From the NCBI GenBank assembly GCA_029531795.1, contig JAPEIS010000008.1:248001-312000 (forward strand): a DNA stretch of 64,000 nt. The letters are read 5' to 3'. Positions 58,966 to 64,000 of this stretch are shown piece after piece. This stretch comes from Sclerotinia nivalis (lineage: Eukaryota > Ascomycota > Leotiomycetes > Helotiales > Sclerotiniaceae). The translations under genes and the position numbers were made by a program. The notes beneath the pieces were generated by a model. That model saw nothing but the letters and a program-made list of their open reading frames with translations. It was not told where the DNA came from and did no database searches. The first letter of the stretch is position 1. Every line of letters begins with the position of its first letter.

Positions 58966-61960
58966 GATAGCAATATAGAAGCTACAACATATTGGAGAAT
59001 GCAAGCCCCTGATTCATGTTCCCGCTTTGCAGCATTATGCAAGTAATCTAGCAAAGGAAAGCAAGTGACAACCTATGGCAAAGATCTTTATACCATGCTC
59101 TGCAGCCACATTTTGTCAAGGCAAGAGAAAGTATGCCCATTACTAATGCATGTGCTCATACTGTATTCGCAAACGGCCATGAGATTGCCATGCTATATAT
59201 TTGAGATAGCGCAATTCAGGTAACCAGAATGATCGGAAGCCACGCAAAAACGCCAGGGCACAATGCTGCTGTGCGTCCACGGCGCATTTGACCACCGAAC
59301 CATTTACTGGAAATGATCAGGTATACCCAAAATCTTTCCATGGATCGTTGCTCCGCTATATTGGTACTGCCTCCAAAGAAAACAATCGGCTATAAGTCAG
59401 ATTGGATAAGAAGAACATCGCAAGATGTCGTAGATTTCACTGAAGCTGCCGAAGTGACCCCGAAACTCATAAGTTTAACAGTAACGCTATTCGTCCATAC
59501 CTTTCGAGTGGCTCCGATGCTCTACATATGCAAATTTACAATAGCTAGAAATAAGTTTAGAGCCACATCGACTTATTAATCGCAATTCCTAGAGATAAGA
59601 TAAGGTCTAGGGGTCACAGCCTGGCCACTACGTGAGAACAAAAGAGAGGTCCCATGCCTATGGGCTTGCACAACTGTATCTTGACACAGATCGACATATC
59701 CCCGCATCGTTGCCAAGGGTACCTGCAGCGTATTGAGAAGCTTACCAAGAGATTGAGGCGAAAACGCTACTTCAAGCTGTCAACCAAACGCATCCACATC
59801 TTTCTCCGTGTCGTTGCTGGGACTAGCCTCTGTTACTAGTCAGTGCAATTCACTCGTTAATCACTATCCGCTACTTCGAAGAATAAGGATGGATTAATCA
59901 CCGCCAGTAAGAATGCAGGTCTTAAGGAAGTATGCTATGACTGATAGGCTATAAGCATTCTGCATCGTTTATGAACATCCCGCCATGATGAAACACTGAT
60001 AAGCGACCTCGCATCATCTAACCCCATACTTGGCAGTTTACCATCCCCGTCCCAAGTCACCGATATAGCCACACTCTAGATCATGACCGGGACATATTTA
60101 TTGGTTCCGAGCCCCTGGAGTTTAATGAGACTTCGGTAATTATGGTGATATTAAATACAGTAAGAACTCCTAGATCCTCGGAACTGGGTTTATGTACTGA
60201 TTACTTGCATTGAAGATTCCTAAGAGATTGAATGAGCGAATGAGCTACTGAGATTTCTTTTAGTATCGAGACGGAACAACATAATGTATTAACACCTTAG
60301 CAATGCATTTGTAGTGTCAAGAAGTGGCCATTCGTTCGTCGGCAAGGTATTCAATGGTCCTGGCTGCTATTCAACAATAAGGAGCTTTTGAATTTTTAAT
60401 TAGTTGCAACACTGAAACCATCGAATTATTCCTTAATAATTAAAACTTATCAACTATTGGAAACTCACATCTAGTCTGCTATTCTACACTAATGAACACT
60501 CTGTTCTTCAGTATATTATCCTGCACAGCCCATTTCATCTCACCTCATCACCAGCGCAGACCTCCAATCATCGGCCCGCTCAACCCTAGAATTCAACATC
60601 GTACCCGCATCCCGTGTTCTAGATTCCATTCCCCAAAATTAGACGAGATATATGGGGTTTAAAAAACACAGTAAGAATACCAGGAGGCCAGGAATATCGC
60701 AGCTCACAAAGCCTGAAGCAAGTGAGACGCCGAGAGGTAGGTAGTACTAATACTTATCTTTGAGAAACGCCAAAGCTTTGACGTCAGCAAAGTTGTGCGC
60801 CAATACCTTGGACTGTGGGGAACTAATAATAAGTGAGACGCTAAGATATAAAATCGGTACCTATCAGAATACGTCATCAAGAAGCAGTGAAGAATCAAAG
60901 TTAATGCCGAGAGAGTTATGAGCAGGTATCATGTATATGAGGAGGCTGAGAGTGAGATGCCAAGGACCAAGATGTCAAAACGAACGGATCAGATAAATAA
61001 TGCATGCGGGCTCGATATTAAGACTTTACACGATCAGTGATGTGGAGTCAAATTCTTCCGTGTTGAAGGGTGGAGAGAGCAAATCATATCAATACCGTTT
61101 GAGTCAAATACGACAAAGATCTTGACATGTGATGATCCACGTTGAAAAGCTGGGGTAGCATCTATACTGCAAGTTCTTGTTCATTCCACGCAATCAATTA
61201 TATAGTGCTATCTCTTGAAATGGGAGTCCTGCATTATGCCAGTAAGACAAACAGGATATGCCCTAATCAACACAAAACACCCGTTCTTCAGTACACGTCC
61301 AAACACAACTGTTTTTCTATAACACCGGAAGTTTGCAGTAAAGACCCCCGAACGAAGTTCCTGCTTGATTTATCTTGGGAACAAGAATATGTGAAAATCC
61401 TTGTTCATGGGACTATGACCAAGCTAATCACTAATCATCACAACCTCGCCTCGACCTTCTAACCGCACAATATTTCCTATCAGTATTGATCCCGTCGCCA
61501 ACATTTTACGAGACATACACCTTAATCCTCGCTATCTCATTCTTCACCACATCCCGATGCCTAATTTCTTGGTTTCGTGATTTCCAGATGTCCAGCTCTT
61601 GCCATAACCAAGACAACCTGAGACTTACCAAGATATCTTCGGAATGGTTCCCCGACCATGATCAAAGCCAGCAAGAATTCAGGCATCACATCACCTACGT
61701 CAAGAACTACCAATAGTAATAATTGCAAATTAATAACAAATGGAACACCGGTGCCAAAGTGGCACTATGTAAATCACAACGACGACAGTGAGTATCCCAC
61801 TAAACCGACCTGACCAATCCAACCCCAATCTTCTATCATAACTGGTCCAACCTAACTGATCTAACCGACGCCCAGTCAACAAGAAAATCAACAACAATAA
61901 CAACAACAGCCGCAACAACCGTCAGCGCAAACCCAACGCCAACATCACAAGCACATCTCT

Positions 61961-61983
61961 TCTCATCTCATCTCATCTCATCT
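61961..61983. repeat. Pentanucleotide microsatellite (TCTCA)n
   Basis: Four tandem copies and a partial fifth. Confidence 0.9.
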
Positions 61984-62002
61984 TATCCCACTGACATCCA
62001 TC

Positions 62003-62298
62003 TAGGGTTGGGCGCTTTACGTAAAGTAGGGCATCGTTTGCGTAAAGCGTAATCACACCTAGCTGTATTATTATTCACTTTATTTCAGAGAAAAATTTAG
62101 ATCAATCAATATAGATAGATTCTTTTAAAATGTTAAAATGAATAATCTATATTCTCCTCGATGTGATTAATTATAGGTCTATTTCATTCCCAAAATAGTA
62201 TTTAAAACATGTGTAATAATCACATAAGCTGTGTTATTACGAAACGTAAAGCGAGCTACGTTATTACGCTTTATATAATTACGATTTTCTCAACCCTA
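62003..62298. mobile_element. MITE-like element with TIRs and TA flanks
   Basis: The left end starts TA-GGGTTGGGCG (62003-62014). The right end is CAACCC-TA (62291-62298), so the ends are inverted GGGTTG with a TA duplication, as in Tc1/mariner-type MITEs. Inward of both ends are further matching words built on CGTAAAGCGTAAT and AAACGTAAAGCG. Length is about 296 bp, non-coding, AT-rich. CATCCATC-like sequence lies outside both ends. Confidence 0.6.
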
Positions 62299-64000
62299 CA
62301 TCCATCCATCCACTTCCTCTTTCCTCTCCTCTACTTTCCCCATATTATTAGATTTTAGTTCAGCTAAGCTAGCTAATTAAGCCACCACCTATTCCCCTTT
62401 CCACACAACTTCTCCATATATTACATATGGAAAATAGAGATAATAGATGAAGATCAACCCCCAATCAACGTGTCCAATAGTCAGCTAATCTTGTAATTTT
62501 GGATTGCTGGTTTGGATTATATGAAGTATTCGGACTGATTATATTAAAAATATACTAGTTCAATATTCAAAACATAATTCTCTAAAAATAATATACTTTT
62601 TCTAAGAAAAACCAAAACATCTCAAGTACATCTAATCCGAACTAAAGAATGAATAATCCTTTCTTTTCTTCGTACAGACTACTCAAAAATCTCACGGACT
62701 CCTGGACACACCATCCCCAATAAGCTCTATAACTCTTTTAACTGTAGCTGAGTAATTTACACATATGGAATTTCTGGGGATCTACAGTGCTTCTGCCTAG
62801 TATGCTACTTCGTACTACATACAGCTAAGCTGAGGCTCAATCACCTCGAATATACTTCTATCATATACCATACTTCCTCTATCATGTGTCTCATACCTCG
62901 TATACCTTACACCTCACACTTCACACTTCACACCTCATACCTCACACTTCACACTTCACACCTCACACCTCACATCTCACATCTCACATCTCACATCTCA
63001 CACCTCCCGCCTTCTACCTTACCCCAACCCACCAACTAAACCCAAACTCCAAACCCCAAACTCCAAACCCCAAACCCCAAACCCAACCTCCTAATCCCAA
63101 AAAATCCCCCTGTCAAAAATCTCTTATATCTCTAAGAGAAATATAATATACAGCGCACAATGCATCAGCTTAGCAGGATGAGATGAGGTGAGATGGGAAG
63201 AAGCGAGGTTGTAGGTTGTGGAGTACGAGGTGTGAGATGGAAGTGTGAGATGGAGGTGTGAGATGGAATTGATTGGTTACTTTGGTGGAAACTAAGATTG
63301 TATTATGGTATGGTGTGGTATGGTAAGATAGGTAAGGAGAAGGAAGGGGAAATGATGGGAAATGATGGGAAATGATGGGAAATGAATGGGAAATGTGTAA
63401 GGACGGAATAAATAGAATAGAGTTTGTAATGTTAAATATAAAGAAAATGAAATTTATGAATGACGGGACAAATAAGTGAATTTGGAGGTATGAGGATATA
63501 TATATTGATTTTGAATTCGATTTTGATTCTGACTATAACTTTGTATATAGATTTTATATATATATATACGTATATTCAACTCTGAACATCATCTCCTTTT
63601 ACAACATGAAACAAAACAAAACAAATTCATAAACAATCTCTCGAGATTTCCCCCGAGTATTTTCACCTCACCTCATCTAATCTCACCATCTATATTCGGT
63701 AGATCACCATTCCCGTCATCCTCAAACTCAAACTAAACCTCTTCCCCTAGCGAACCTTGTTCTCAGGAGTTAACTGGACTTTTTTTTGAGATATGCAAAA
63801 AAAGAATATTGTCCAAATTTCTCCGGATTTTTCCCACAAGTAGCCCAGATATACCGATGAACATTATGACATGATGACTTTATGAAATCCAAAGTCTAGA
63901 TATTGAGTATCATCATTACCCAGCAAATGTTATCTATCTCATCAAAATGGCTGTTATTATTGATAAAATACCTGATATGTTTTTATAGAGCCCAGACAAT
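62299..64000. other. Low-complexity terminal region
   Basis: No gene. Contains a C/A/T-rich imperfect microsatellite (62915-63100, CTCACACTT and CCAAACC variants), GTGAGATGGA repeats (63225-63265), GGGAAATGAT x4 (63346-63393) and TA runs at 63500-63570. Confidence 0.55.
63346..63393. repeat. Tandem repeat GGGAAATGAT x4
   Basis: Consecutive near-exact 10-bp copies, the last with an inserted A. Confidence 0.85.

Larger units (their letters stand above)
55455..62002. other. Gene desert
   Basis: 6.5 kb upstream of the regulator with no gene I can support. Open frames at 55832-56155 and 56288-56680 (-), 57721-57975, 59313-59579 and 61142-61462 (+) show no domains and no codon signal. (GAGCTG)n occurs at 58942-58965 and (TCTCA)n at 61961-61983. 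Confidence 0.5.

Noticed and set aside
60720..60960. Three AGTGAGACGC-like words spaced 111-119 bp
   Set aside because: Sequence between the words does not align, so it is probably coincidence and not a tandem repeat.
62915..63100. CCAAACCCC-like tract resembling telomere repeats
   Set aside because: The unit is not the fungal CCCTAA repeat and varies; it is ordinary low-complexity DNA.

Overview
The window is nuclear DNA of a filamentous ascomycete. Genes carry many short GT-AG introns (42-130 bp), are spaced widely on both strands, and encode typical fungal families: non-reducing PKS, UstYa-like, PTH11-type receptor, YAT and GABA permeases, fungal P450. A SAT-KS-AT-PT-ACP-ACP-TE polyketide synthase lies next to a C2H2 plus Zn(II)2Cys6 regulator. 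That pairing matches the sclerotial DHN-melanin locus (pks12/smr1) of Botrytis and its relatives, so I suggest a member of the Sclerotiniaceae (Leotiomycetes). This assignment is inference.

0-17.5 kb has the character of a worn secondary-metabolism region. In order it holds a CYP52-like P450 (cut by the left edge), a small secreted protein, two convergent UstYa-family genes, a PTH11-like receptor, an aminoglycoside-phosphotransferase-like protein, a conserved 553-aa fungal protein, a COMT-type O-methyltransferase, and the wreck of a second non-reducing PKS (PT, ACP, linker and C-terminal hydrolase pieces in order, with frameshifts and no methyltransferase domain).

17.5-37 kb holds two APC-superfamily permeases (GABA/choline type and YAT type), a cysteine-rich small protein, a one-TM small protein, an FAD monooxygenase with a convergent ABM-domain protein, and a dehydrogenase pseudogene with several frameshifts. 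Gene deserts between them carry diverged tandem repeats and short motif repeats.

37-55.5 kb holds the intact melanin-type PKS (40983-47743, +) and its likely activator (52347-55454, -). They converge across 4.6 kb that contains an AT-rich island, perhaps a solo LTR, and a perfect hairpin.

55.5-64 kb has no gene I can support. It contains microsatellites and one MITE-like element with matching ends and TA flanks.

Working hypothesis: the right half is a functional melanin locus, and the left half is the remains of an independent polyketide cluster whose synthase has died while tailoring genes persist. I did not find a clearly novel system. The best candidates for something undescribed are the UstYa pair with no visible precursor and the dead PKS with its surviving neighbours.
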